Assembly (NCBI GenBank): GCA_030524175.1
Contig: JAUNHC010000014.1
Location: 19,075-83,074, forward strand
Direction: 5' to 3'
Source: Eubacteriales bacterium
Lineage (GTDB): Bacteria; Bacillota; Clostridia; Lachnospirales; Lachnospiraceae
DNA length: 64,000 nucleotides
Below the pieces are notes generated by a model that was given only the letters and a program-made list of their open reading frames with translations, had not been told where the DNA came from and searched no databases. Shown in pieces: positions 35,602 to 43,505 of the stretch (the first letter of the stretch is position 1; every line of letters starts with the position of its first letter). Both the position numbers and the translations under genes were made by a program.

Positions 35602-37365
35602 ATGAAGCTTCGCACTAAAGTTTTTTGCATTTTTTCCGTGATCGCCATCCTGCCGCTTCTGATTCTGACCATGGCTGCGTACACCAGGTATGAGCAGAGC
35701 ACATACCAGCGTATGGATGAAATATCGGGCAATCTTTTTGAAAACGCCTTAGTTAAAACCAATGATACTCTGGATAACATCAAGCAGACAGCAGGACTTT
35801 TTACCTTTTATTCTGACGGGGATTTCTCTATTGTGGAAAATCTGAAAAAATTCGCAGATCCGGATAAAGGCTTTGAACCATACGAGGAATTTAAATCAAA
35901 CCAGAATATCAAATTTGTATGTCAGAACGTGCTGTATTCTTATGATTACATTTACGGTGTGTATGTTTTCACTCCCTCCGGAGCAAAGCTTGGACACACA
36001 GCCGGAAAAAACGGCGACCTTAAGGTGGGGTATAAACCGGATACAGAACAGTGGTATCAGGACACTCTTGCACTGGACGGCCATTTATATGTGAGCTCCC
36101 GGGATAAGCATGAGATGTTTTCCGGCGGCCGGGATTCTGTCTTTTTCGCCCAAAGCCTTAAGGATGTTTACACTCATAAATTTCTGGGCGTGCTTGTGAT
36201 CGACTGTGACCCGTCACTTTTTGATCTGAGCGTTGTCAATTCCATGCCTGACATTACCCTGTTATCTATAGACAATGAGACAAACGGCTGCGAACTGTAC
36301 ACAAACGAAGATTACATAAGCTCTGGTTTTTCAGCAGATAACCAGCAAACACTTACAGAAGCCCTGAGTGTTCCTTCCTTAAAGCTTACCGCTGTATTTG
36401 ATTATGACGCACTCTTCCGTGAGTTCAGCTTTACCGGAGTGCTGCTGCTTCTCATTGCAGCCGCGTGTATTGCCGGGATTCTCGTCCTTTCTTATGTATT
36501 TTCCAAAAACCTGCTCCACCCCATCGAGCATTTAAGCCGGAAAATGGCCACACAGAAGGGGCATACCCTTGCTTCCACCAGCCAATACCTAAACAGGACA
36601 GATGAAATCGGCACACTTTATAATGAATACAATGCCATGGTAGAGGAACTGAACACATCCGTCAAGCAGGATTATCAGGATAAGCTGATCATTCTGGACG
36701 CACAGATGAAATCACTGGAAGCCAGAATCAACTCCCATTTCCTGTTCAACACCCTGGAGTCCATCAACAGCATGGCGGAGCTTGATGACAATGAGCCCAT
36801 CGCCACCATGTCCCTTGCCCTTGGAAACATGTTCCGCTACACCATCAAAACCCAAAGTGAGCTGGTCACTGTGGAGCAGGAACTTTCCCACGTAGCAGAC
36901 TATGTGTCCATCCAGGAAATCCGTTTCAGCCACAAATTCCGCCTGGAAGTAAAGCTTGACCCTCAGGTACGAAGGCAGCTGGTGCTTAAGCTTATCCTGC
37001 AGCCCCTGGTTGAAAACTCTCTGTACCATGGGCTTAATTACTGTTCTGCAGGAGACTGCATTTCCATTTACGGATATGTGGAAAATAATGTGATCTACCT
37101 CAATGTGGCGGATAACGGACAGGGCATGACACCCCAGCAGCTTGATCTTGTGAGGGACCGGCTGAATGAGGAATCCTCCTTCACGGAGCTTGGACGCAGA
37201 AATAAACAGAGCATCGGACTTAAAAATATCCATTCCAGAATTGAATTGTATTACGGACGGGGTTATGGCCTTTCCATTTTCAGCGAACAGAGAAAGGGCA
37301 CCCGCATTGAAATCAAACTGCCAGTCATTGCAAAGGAGGAACCGGATTCATGTACAGCTACCTGA
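35602..37365 (+). CDS. YesM-type sensor histidine kinase
   Basis: 587 residues. N-terminal membrane helix (VFCIFSVIAILPLLILTMAAYT), an extracellular Cache-like region to about 275, a second helix (VLLLLIAAACIAGILVLSYVF), HAMP, then the kinase core with phospho-acceptor His in INSHFLFNTLESINS (NSH instead of the common NPH), PLVENSLYHGL and DNGQGMTPQQL. It senses an outside signal, probably a sugar or a loaded binding protein, and phosphorylates the next-encoded regulator. Divergent from the second importer operon with 112 bases between. The only sensor/regulator pair on the plus strand. Confidence 0.92.
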   Translation: MKLRTKVFCIFSVIAILPLLILTMAAYTRYEQSTYQRMDEISGNLFENALVKTNDTLDNIKQTAGLFTFYSDGDFSIVENLKKFADPDKGFEPYEEFKSNQNIKFVCQNVLYSYDYIYGVYVFTPSGAKLGHTAGKNGDLKVGYKPDTEQWYQDTLALDGHLYVSSRDKHEMFSGGRDSVFFAQSLKDVYTHKFLGVLVIDCDPSLFDLSVVNSMPDITLLSIDNETNGCELYTNEDYISSGFSADNQQTLTEALSVPSLKLTAVFDYDALFREFSFTGVLLLLIAAACIAGILVLSYVFSKNLLHPIEHLSRKMATQKGHTLASTSQYLNRTDEIGTLYNEYNAMVEELNTSVKQDYQDKLIILDAQMKSLEARINSHFLFNTLESINSMAELDDNEPIATMSLALGNMFRYTIKTQSELVTVEQELSHVADYVSIQEIRFSHKFRLEVKLDPQVRRQLVLKLILQPLVENSLYHGLNYCSAGDCISIYGYVENNVIYLNVADNGQGMTPQQLDLVRDRLNEESSFTELGRRNKQSIGLKNIHSRIELYYGRGYGLSIFSEQRKGTRIEIKLPVIAKEEPDSCTAT

Positions 37366-38930
37366 TCATAGACGATGAGGAATTAATCCGAAAAGGCACC
37401 ATTAAAAAGCTCTCCACTATGGGGGATATCATCTGCTGCATTGGGGAAGCCGAAAACGGTGCAGAGGGTATTGAAAAAATAGAAGTCCTTCACCCGGATA
37501 TGGTAATCCTTGACATGCAGATGCCAGTGATGGACGGGACCCAGCTTCTGCCTTATCTGTCCCAGCATTACCCGGGCCTACCCCTCATTGTGATCAGCGG
37601 TTACCGGGACTTTGATTATGTGAAGCATGCAATCTCTGCCCAGGCGATCGACTACATCCTGAAGCCTTTTAGCAGGGAGGCCATCCAGAAATGCGTGAGG
37701 GATGCCATCTCCCGTCTGGAGAGCCATAATGCCCTCGAAAACCACATAACCAGTATTGAGGAAGAAAAAGAGGCGGCTTATTATGAATATGACCAGCAGA
37801 TTTTAAAAAATCTGATTTTAGGCTACCACACAGATACTACTGTAATCTCCTCCCAGAAACTTAACTTTATTAACCGCACCCATAACCTCATCCTTATGAC
37901 CATTTATGGAGAACACATTTCCAGTGAAGCAGAAATCCGCCATTGGATTGAGGAAAATGAATACAGCGACTGGCTTCTCTATCTGTCCCACCCAAATGAC
38001 AAGCATATGGGCTTTCTTCTTCTGCTTCTTCCGGATCAAAGTCCTTTTACCCTAAGCCAGCTTTCCCGGCAGGCCGGAAGCGCCTTTTTGTCTTTTAGCA
38101 AATCCCGGGATTTCGTTGTTCTCATAGGGGTGAGCCGGGAACACAGCAAACTTGAAGAGCTGGGTACTGCTTTTGAAGAAGCCTCGGAGGCCTTAAACCG
38201 CCGCACTCTTACAGATGTATCCTGTAAATGCTGGTACTATGAGGACACAGAGCCAAAAATCATAGAATGGGATAAGCTGGAGGAATTTCTCTTCCGTATT
38301 GAGTCCGGAATGGCCTCAGAGGTAGAAGCACTTACAAAAGAGTTGTTCCGGCATTTTTTATCCATCCCGGATTTTACTCTGGCAGACGCGAAATACTACT
38401 GCTATTTCCTCTCTAACCAATGCAGGATGATCTTGAATGAATATTTAAACCAGAAGGATATTTCTTCCGTGTCCAACAGTATGCAGAATATTGTGACCCG
38501 CCTGTATCTTCTTGAGGATTTGGAGAATTATTACCAGCAGTTTTTCGTAAATCTTGCTAATATGCTGAAAAGCCAGAGTGTCTACGCAGTGGATGATGTG
38601 ATAGAAAAGATTAAAATCTATATGGAAAAAAATTATCAAAAGAACCTGACTCAGGATTTTATTTCTTATCTTTTTTACCTGAACAGAAGCTATCTCAGCA
38701 CCCTCTTTAAGGCTAGGACCGGACAGAAATTTATCGATCATCTCAATGAAATCCGGATTGAAAAGGCCAAGGAGCTGCTGGCGGCCTCAGATAAAAAGAT
38801 GTACCAGATTTCCAAATCCGTGGGCTATGATAATGTGAAATATTTCTTCCGTATCTTCAAGAAAAAAACAGGCCTTACACCTGAACAGTACCGGCTGCAG
38901 AACGGAAAAATGAATGGGACATCCCGATAA
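37350..38930 (+). CDS. YesN-type response regulator with AraC DNA-binding domain
   Basis: 526 residues. Receiver domain with Asp55 (DMVILDMQMP) and Lys in YILKPFS, a long middle region, and a C-terminal AraC pair of helix-turn-helix motifs (NRSYLSTLFKARTGQKFIDHLN and YDNVKYFFRIFKKKTGLTPEQ). GGAGG stands before the ATG. It overlaps the kinase gene by 16 bases. It likely binds the GTRYACTTTT repeats in front of the importer operon (35537-35569) and the GH3 gene (42443-42475). Its stop codon lies inside a terminator hairpin. Confidence 0.92.
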   Translation: MYSYLIIDDEELIRKGTIKKLSTMGDIICCIGEAENGAEGIEKIEVLHPDMVILDMQMPVMDGTQLLPYLSQHYPGLPLIVISGYRDFDYVKHAISAQAIDYILKPFSREAIQKCVRDAISRLESHNALENHITSIEEEKEAAYYEYDQQILKNLILGYHTDTTVISSQKLNFINRTHNLILMTIYGEHISSEAEIRHWIEENEYSDWLLYLSHPNDKHMGFLLLLLPDQSPFTLSQLSRQAGSAFLSFSKSRDFVVLIGVSREHSKLEELGTAFEEASEALNRRTLTDVSCKCWYYEDTEPKIIEWDKLEEFLFRIESGMASEVEALTKELFRHFLSIPDFTLADAKYYCYFLSNQCRMILNEYLNQKDISSVSNSMQNIVTRLYLLEDLENYYQQFFVNLANMLKSQSVYAVDDVIEKIKIYMEKNYQKNLTQDFISYLFYLNRSYLSTLFKARTGQKFIDHLNEIRIEKAKELLAASDKKMYQISKSVGYDNVKYFFRIFKKKTGLTPEQYRLQNGKMNGTSR

Positions 38931-38940
38931 AGGATGTCCC
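38916..38940. terminator. Bidirectional terminator between the YesN and EamA genes
   Basis: Arms GGGACATCC (38916-38924) and GGATGTCCC (38932-38940), with A/T-rich sequence on both sides. It overlaps the regulator's stop codon and lies 8 bases past the convergent transporter's stop. Confidence 0.75.
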
Positions 38941-38947
38941 GCTTATT

Positions 38948-39835
38948 TTATCTTGGTTTTGCGGGTGAGCTTAAATTTGTAAGCACTCCTGCCACAATAA
39001 GCACCGCTCCCGCCAAAAAAGAGAGTCCCACTTTTTCATGAAGAAGAAGGATTCCAAGCAAGGTGGATACCAGAGGCTGAATGGGATAAAAGGCAGAGCA
39101 GGTTCCCGCTTCCAGTATGGACAGGCTCTTATTCCACAGGAAATACGCTGCCCCCGTACACACAATTCCCATATAAAGGAGCCCCGCCACGCAGGAAATA
39201 TCTACGTGCATTTCCTGGCCGCCCGCGATTTCTCCCACACACACCGGAAGATACATCAGTGCCGCAAGTCCTGCCCCATAGCGTGTGATCTTCAGCGCAT
39301 CGTATTTCTGTGTGATCCTTCTCGTGAGTACAGATACAAAGGACCATAAAAGCACTGAAAAAAGTGAGAAAGCAACACCAGAGAGGCTCACTTCCTGTGC
39401 ACCGGTTCCTATGATAACATACACCCCGCCAAGTGCCAGCAAAATCCCCAGCACCTTGCGCAAGGTCATAGTCTCATGAAGCAGAATCGCCGCAAACACA
39501 GTCATGGTAACCGGATTAAGGGAGTTAATAAGAGATGCCAGGGAGGCTCCTGCATATTTTGTTCCCAGAAGCTGTGCACCCACTGCAATAAAATATCCGG
39601 CAAAACCGATGAAAACAATATATTTGTAGTCCTTTTTCTCAATCCTGCCTGTGTCCTTCCTGCAGGCTATGGTAAGAGCCACAAAGGCAAGTGCAAACCG
39701 GAAAAAAGAAATAGTAAAAGCAGGCATTTTGCCAAGTACATATTTACTCACCACATAGAGACTGCCCCACAGGGTAAAGGTAAGGAGAAGATAAAAATAT
39801 CCTTTGATCTTTGTATCATTTTTCATTTTCCGCAT
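38948..39835 (-). CDS. EamA/DMT family transporter
   Basis: About 295 residues with ten predicted helices in two EamA repeats: the first opens with FTLWGSLYVVSKYVLGKMPAFTISFFRF, the second with FSLFSVLLWSFVSVLTRRI. DMT exporters move amino acids, sugars or other metabolites; the substrate cannot be read. The start is uncertain between 39835 and 39826; both follow GGAGAGG and both overlap the end of the GH3 gene. Co-transcribed with GH3, so it may move a related metabolite. Confidence 0.85.
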   Translation of the reverse strand: MRKMKNDTKIKGYFYLLLTFTLWGSLYVVSKYVLGKMPAFTISFFRFALAFVALTIACRKDTGRIEKKDYKYIVFIGFAGYFIAVGAQLLGTKYAGASLASLINSLNPVTMTVFAAILLHETMTLRKVLGILLALGGVYVIIGTGAQEVSLSGVAFSLFSVLLWSFVSVLTRRITQKYDALKITRYGAGLAALMYLPVCVGEIAGGQEMHVDISCVAGLLYMGIVCTGAAYFLWNKSLSILEAGTCSAFYPIQPLVSTLLGILLLHEKVGLSFLAGAVLIVAGVLTNLSSPAKPR

Positions 39836-41732
39836 ACCTCTCCATTCCTTCAAATAGAGTGCTGTAGCTCACAGCATCCTCAAAGCAGGAGGACAGGCAC
39901 ACAAGTCTGAGCACTCTTATCCCACACTCCTTCAGCTCCTCGTAGGTAAGATATCCCTTTGAAAGCGCGTCAAGGATTTCCTCCCTGTCCCCGGCACTTC
40001 CCGGCATGATCAGATCGTTTCCGGCTTTTATGCATTGGTGGGGTATGCTGCCCCCATTCTCACTGGTGGTGGTCCAGTCTGTCATGATGATCCCCTGAAA
40101 TCCCCACTCCTGCCTTGCGGCTGTTGTACACAGGTCATAGCTGTTGGCAGCGTGAACACCGTTAATGAGATTATAGGAAGTCATCACTGCCATGGGCTGG
40201 GCAGTCTTTATGGCAATTTCAAATCCCCGGAAATAAATCTCCCGCAGAGTCCGTTCCGATATGATACTGTCCGACCCCTTCCGGTTATCCTCCTGATTGT
40301 TGCAGGCGAAATGCTTGATCGTGGTCCCCACACCCTTTTTTGACTGGACCCCTCTTGTGATCGCTGCCGCCATCACCCCGCTTACCACAGGATCCTCAGA
40401 ATAATATTCAAAATTTCTGCCGCACAGTGGGTCCCGGTGGATGTTCATACCTGGGGCAAGCCACCAGGAAATATGAAATTCTTCCATTTCATCCGCCACA
40501 GCCCGTCCAACCTCCTCTAATAACTCCGGGTCAAAGCTCTGGGCAAGGAGAGTTCCCACAGGAATGGCTGTGGCATACTGATAATAGGTTACTGCATTTT
40601 CATATTCTCTGGCTTTGGCAAACAAGCCATGTTCCAGTGCGTCAAACAGCCCCTGGGTATAGAGATGTCCATCCTTTTTGCTTACCTGATACTTCCTTGT
40701 AAGCCTGAGTCCCGCGGGACCGTCAGCCATGGACAATCCGGGAATGCCGTATTCCTCTTCCAGCATGGAGGTAGTCTCACCCGCTGCACCCGGAACCATG
40801 ATCCCCGCACTTCCAAGGGTATTTTCCGAAGCCTGGGTCTGTCCTTTTCCCACCTCTCCCATCACAAGTGCGGTGAGCTGTTCATGGGTAAGACAGTCTG
40901 CAATCTCTTTCGCAGTTTTCTCCATAGGGCATTCCTGATAATATTTACGTCTCTCCTTTTCCGGCTTAAAGGGTACCACTGGAAGTGCTTGTTCTTTCAG
41001 TCTTTGATGCCACTCTTTCTCAAAGGCAAATGCCTCCTTGGCAGGACGTACGATTTCCTTTAATTCCTCCTTTCGTTCACAAATATGTACCGTATCCTCT
41101 ATGACACTTTCTTCAATACTCAATGCCCCTATCAGGGTGAGATTGTCACTGGAATTCCCTGTCCATATGCCATACAGCCCTTGTTCTGTGACCCAGGCAC
41201 TTTTTTTCTCATCATAGGAAGCAAGTGCTTTTGCAGGAAAGGAGATACACAGTTCCTGGGCTTCGCCTGGTCCTAAAAGTCTTGTTTTTCCAAAACCGCA
41301 AAGCCGCATGTACTCTTTTGGCAATGGGTTCTGGGGACAGCTAGCATATACCTGTGCCACCTCCCGCCCGGAATACTGGTTTCCCGTATTTGTAACTGTA
41401 AGCCGGACATAAATCCTTTGCTTATCCTCATCCACGCAAATAGGTACGGCCCCGGGCTTTATGGTAAAGTCCGTATAGGAAAGCCCATAGCCGAAGGGGT
41501 ACTGGGGCTTAATTCCAAAGCTCTGGAAATAGCGGTACCCAACATAAATCCCCTCTTGATAATATTCTTTTTCCACGTCTCCGTTATTGTGGCTGAAGGT
41601 TTTTGACGCGGGATAATCCTCGTAGCTTTTGGCCCAGGTGTCCGTAAGCTTTCCGCAGGGATTCACCTTCCCTCTTAAAATATCCCCAAGGGCGTTTCCG
41701 CCCTCCATGCCTGCCTGGACAAAGTAGATCAC
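39816..41732 (-). CDS. GH3 beta-glucosidase-like, C-terminal part after frameshift
   Basis: 638 residues that continue the GH3 protein begun at 42397. The order of domains is permuted: here come the rest of the GH3 C-type domain (VQAGMEGGNALGDILRG), a fibronectin-like domain (GYRYFQSFGIKPQYPFGYGLSYTDF onward), and then the barrel domain with the nucleophile Asp in GIIMTDWTTTSENGG and IKHFACNNQEDNR. This order is known from Butyrivibrio and Ruminococcus beta-glucosidases. The apparent start is GTG with no ribosome site, so it is not a natural gene start. One missing G in GATGCGTGATC would restore a single frame of about 860 residues. It is either a true pseudogene, a sequencing error or a recoding site. 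Cytoplasmic; substrate could be a beta-glucoside, xyloside or GlcNAc-type. Confidence 0.8.
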   Translation of the reverse strand: MIYFVQAGMEGGNALGDILRGKVNPCGKLTDTWAKSYEDYPASKTFSHNNGDVEKEYYQEGIYVGYRYFQSFGIKPQYPFGYGLSYTDFTIKPGAVPICVDEDKQRIYVRLTVTNTGNQYSGREVAQVYASCPQNPLPKEYMRLCGFGKTRLLGPGEAQELCISFPAKALASYDEKKSAWVTEQGLYGIWTGNSSDNLTLIGALSIEESVIEDTVHICERKEELKEIVRPAKEAFAFEKEWHQRLKEQALPVVPFKPEKERRKYYQECPMEKTAKEIADCLTHEQLTALVMGEVGKGQTQASENTLGSAGIMVPGAAGETTSMLEEEYGIPGLSMADGPAGLRLTRKYQVSKKDGHLYTQGLFDALEHGLFAKAREYENAVTYYQYATAIPVGTLLAQSFDPELLEEVGRAVADEMEEFHISWWLAPGMNIHRDPLCGRNFEYYSEDPVVSGVMAAAITRGVQSKKGVGTTIKHFACNNQEDNRKGSDSIISERTLREIYFRGFEIAIKTAQPMAVMTSYNLINGVHAANSYDLCTTAARQEWGFQGIIMTDWTTTSENGGSIPHQCIKAGNDLIMPGSAGDREEILDALSKGYLTYEELKECGIRVLRLVCLSSCFEDAVSYSTLFEGMERYAENEK

Positions 41733-42397
41733 GCATCAGGACCTGTATGCTCTTGTATAAAAGATAAATCTATCTGTGCACCGGTATTGACCACAAGAAT
41801 CACATGGGCATAGCTTCTGCACACATATTCCAGATTGTCTCTTTCAGCCTTGGTAAAATAATAATCCCCCTCACTGAGACAGCGGTCTGATGCTTCCCCG
41901 GCGATTCTGCTGATTACAAAAACTGCGGTATCCGTATTACTCTTCAGCACATCTGCCTCTGTAATTTTTCTGCCGGAGGGTATCTGAAAGGGATGAGAAG
42001 TGTAAACAGAAAAAAATTCTGCCCCGCCTAGTCCCTGGGCTTCCCGGATGATCTGCTCCTTCCAGGTATTCCGGGCACTCTCATAGTCTGCCTGAAAGCT
42101 TTTAAGCCAGTCCTCTGTAGTGATCTGAAAGCCAGCCTCTTTTAATCCCTGCCAAATAGACACATTCTCCCGTTCATTGACATCGCCGGAGCCGGTTCCT
42201 CCCTTGACTGTATTTACTGCTCCGCCTCCGTACAGTGCAATGGATTTCCCCTGGCTTAAGGGCAGCGTTTGGTTATCATTTTTCAAAAGCACCATGCCCT
42301 CTGCCGCTGCCCTTCTCGCCAGAAGCCTGTTCCGCTGCTCCCGGGGACTCATGTACTGGCTTTGGGTGCCGCTGTATGTTCTTGTCTTTTTACGCAT
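41729..42397 (-). CDS. GH3 beta-glucosidase-like, N-terminal part before frameshift
   Basis: About 222 residues that hold the first half of the GH3 C-type alpha/beta domain (GMVLLKNDNQTLPL, IALYGGGAVNTVKGGTGSGDVN, a typical GH3-C opening). The frame ends at TGA in GPDA-stop, four bases past the point where the next frame begins. The homologous sequence would read DAVIYFVQAG across the junction, so a single-base deletion is the simplest cause. The start at 42397 (MRKKTRT) has GGGAG upstream and leaves room for a promoter with the GTRYACTTTT repeats; the longer frame to 42493 runs through that promoter and was rejected. Confidence 0.8.
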   Translation of the reverse strand: MRKKTRTYSGTQSQYMSPREQRNRLLARRAAAEGMVLLKNDNQTLPLSQGKSIALYGGGAVNTVKGGTGSGDVNERENVSIWQGLKEAGFQITTEDWLKSFQADYESARNTWKEQIIREAQGLGGAEFFSVYTSHPFQIPSGRKITEADVLKSNTDTAVFVISRIAGEASDRCLSEGDYYFTKAERDNLEYVCRSYAHVILVVNTGAQIDLSFIQEHTGPDA

Positions 42398-42424
42398 TTT
42401 ACCACTCCCGTCCTTTTTTCTTAA

Positions 42425-42475
42425 AGGATAGCATGAATGCCGGTGCACTTTTGCCGTGGATTTTGGTATACTTTT
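42425..42475 (-). promoter_or_regulatory. GH3 promoter with AraC-type direct repeats
   Basis: Minus-strand extended -10 TGCTATCCT (TATCCT at 42425-42430), with direct repeats GTGCACTTTT (42443-42452) and GTATACTTTT (42466-42475), 23 bp apart. The -10 to first-repeat gap is 12 bases, against 11 at the 35520-35569 promoter, and TGGTATACTTTTGTTGGA is identical in both. Confidence 0.65.
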
Positions 42476-42512
42476 GTTGGAACTCAAATACATAACAAGA
42501 TGAAATCAACAA

Positions 42513-42549
42513 ACAAAAATCTCCCGGCAATGATTATATAGCCGGGAGA
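42513..42549 (-). terminator. Terminator of the GH125-GH38-DUF624 operon
   Basis: Arms TCTCCCGGC (42520-42528) and GCCGGGAGA (42541-42549); the minus strand continues with TTTTTGTTTG. Confidence 0.85.
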
Positions 42550-42623
42550 ATAGTAAAATCTGTTCTGTTGTGCTGCCGCCTGAAGCGGCTCAATATAATC
42601 CGTTCACTGCACCAGGTACCTGC

Positions 42624-43328
42624 TTACGGCCGGCTCACCTGTGAACCGTTGCTGCCGGGTTCACCGCTTTCTAATTCCTTCAGCAGGCGGCGGCTCATGT
42701 AGGTTACAAGAAACCCGTATACACTGGCCATAAAGAGAACTGTGGTTCCGGCCTGGATTTCCAGGCACATAAGGATAAGTGCCAGGGCAGCCAGATTACC
42801 CAGCGTCATCACCGGACGAGTGATAAGCAGAATTACTGCATCCTTGATGATCTGCCGGTTCGTCATCTCATATCGTGAGGAAAGGAGGTAAAGTGTGGGT
42901 GTCATACATACAACCGCCCCAAAAAACAGCGCAAATAAAATCATAAGCAGCATGTTAGGAACCTGAAAACGGAAGAACTCTACATTTGTCCACAGAATAA
43001 GAATTGTAAGCATCTGTATAAAACAAAGCCCTGTTTTCTGAACCCAGTCAGATTTATATCCATGCCAGTAATTCTTAAATACCCCTGTCTCCGTATTGTC
43101 AATGAGCCGTCCCATACAGTAAAAAACTGCACTCAATGCCGGGCCGAAGGGAACCATGCACAGCAGAAACAAAGGGAGACAAGCCCGCACCTGGCTGATT
43201 CCCGCAAACAGGAAAAACAGCAGTACCGGAAGATTGCTTATGAGAAAACATAAGTTCACTCCCAGAAAATACATAAGCTTTTCACACATACCCAATATCT
43301 TCTCAATACTAAAAGCTCCGCTTTGCAT
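42624..43328 (-). CDS. DUF624 (YesL-like) membrane protein
   Basis: 234 residues with about five hydrophobic segments and the DUF624 pattern (CEKLMYFLGVNLCFLISNLPVLLFF, VPFGPALSAVFYCMGRL). It is paralogous in family to the 30988-31608 protein but only distantly similar. The ATG follows AGGAGGTAATT. Upstream is a 54-bp repeat present three times, each copy carrying an SD-like sequence. Last gene of the alpha-mannosidase operon. Function unknown. Confidence 0.85.
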   Translation of the reverse strand: MQSGAFSIEKILGMCEKLMYFLGVNLCFLISNLPVLLFFLFAGISQVRACLPLFLLCMVPFGPALSAVFYCMGRLIDNTETGVFKNYWHGYKSDWVQKTGLCFIQMLTILILWTNVEFFRFQVPNMLLMILFALFFGAVVCMTPTLYLLSSRYEMTNRQIIKDAVILLITRPVMTLGNLAALALILMCLEIQAGTTVLFMASVYGFLVTYMSRRLLKELESGEPGSNGSQVSRP

Positions 43329-43340
43329 AATTACCTCCTA

Positions 43341-43502
43341 TGCCGCATTTACTGCGGCTACATTCTGGTATAAGGCTCTGCCTGTTACCTCCTTTGCCGC
43401 ATTCACTGCGGCTACATTCTGGTACAAGGCTCTGCCTGTTACCTCTTTTGCCGCATTTACTGCGGCTACATTCTGGTACAAGGCTCTGCCTGTTACCTCC
43501 GA
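43341..43502. repeat. 54-bp tandem repeat, three copies, each with an SD-like sequence
   Basis: Units start at 43341, 43395 and 43449 and differ at only a few bases. On the minus strand each has GGAGGTAACAGGC (AGAGG in one), a hairpin GCCGCA/TGCGGC and a five-codon ATG...TAA frame that ends at the SD. The last unit runs straight into the true SD of the DUF624 gene. The array fills nearly the whole gap after the GH38 stop. Confidence 0.9.
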
Positions 43503-43505
43503 TTT

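Noticed and set aside
39816-42397. Two separate GH3-type genes
   Set aside because: The second frame starts in the middle of the conserved C-type domain with no ribosome site; one added base joins them in the expected order.
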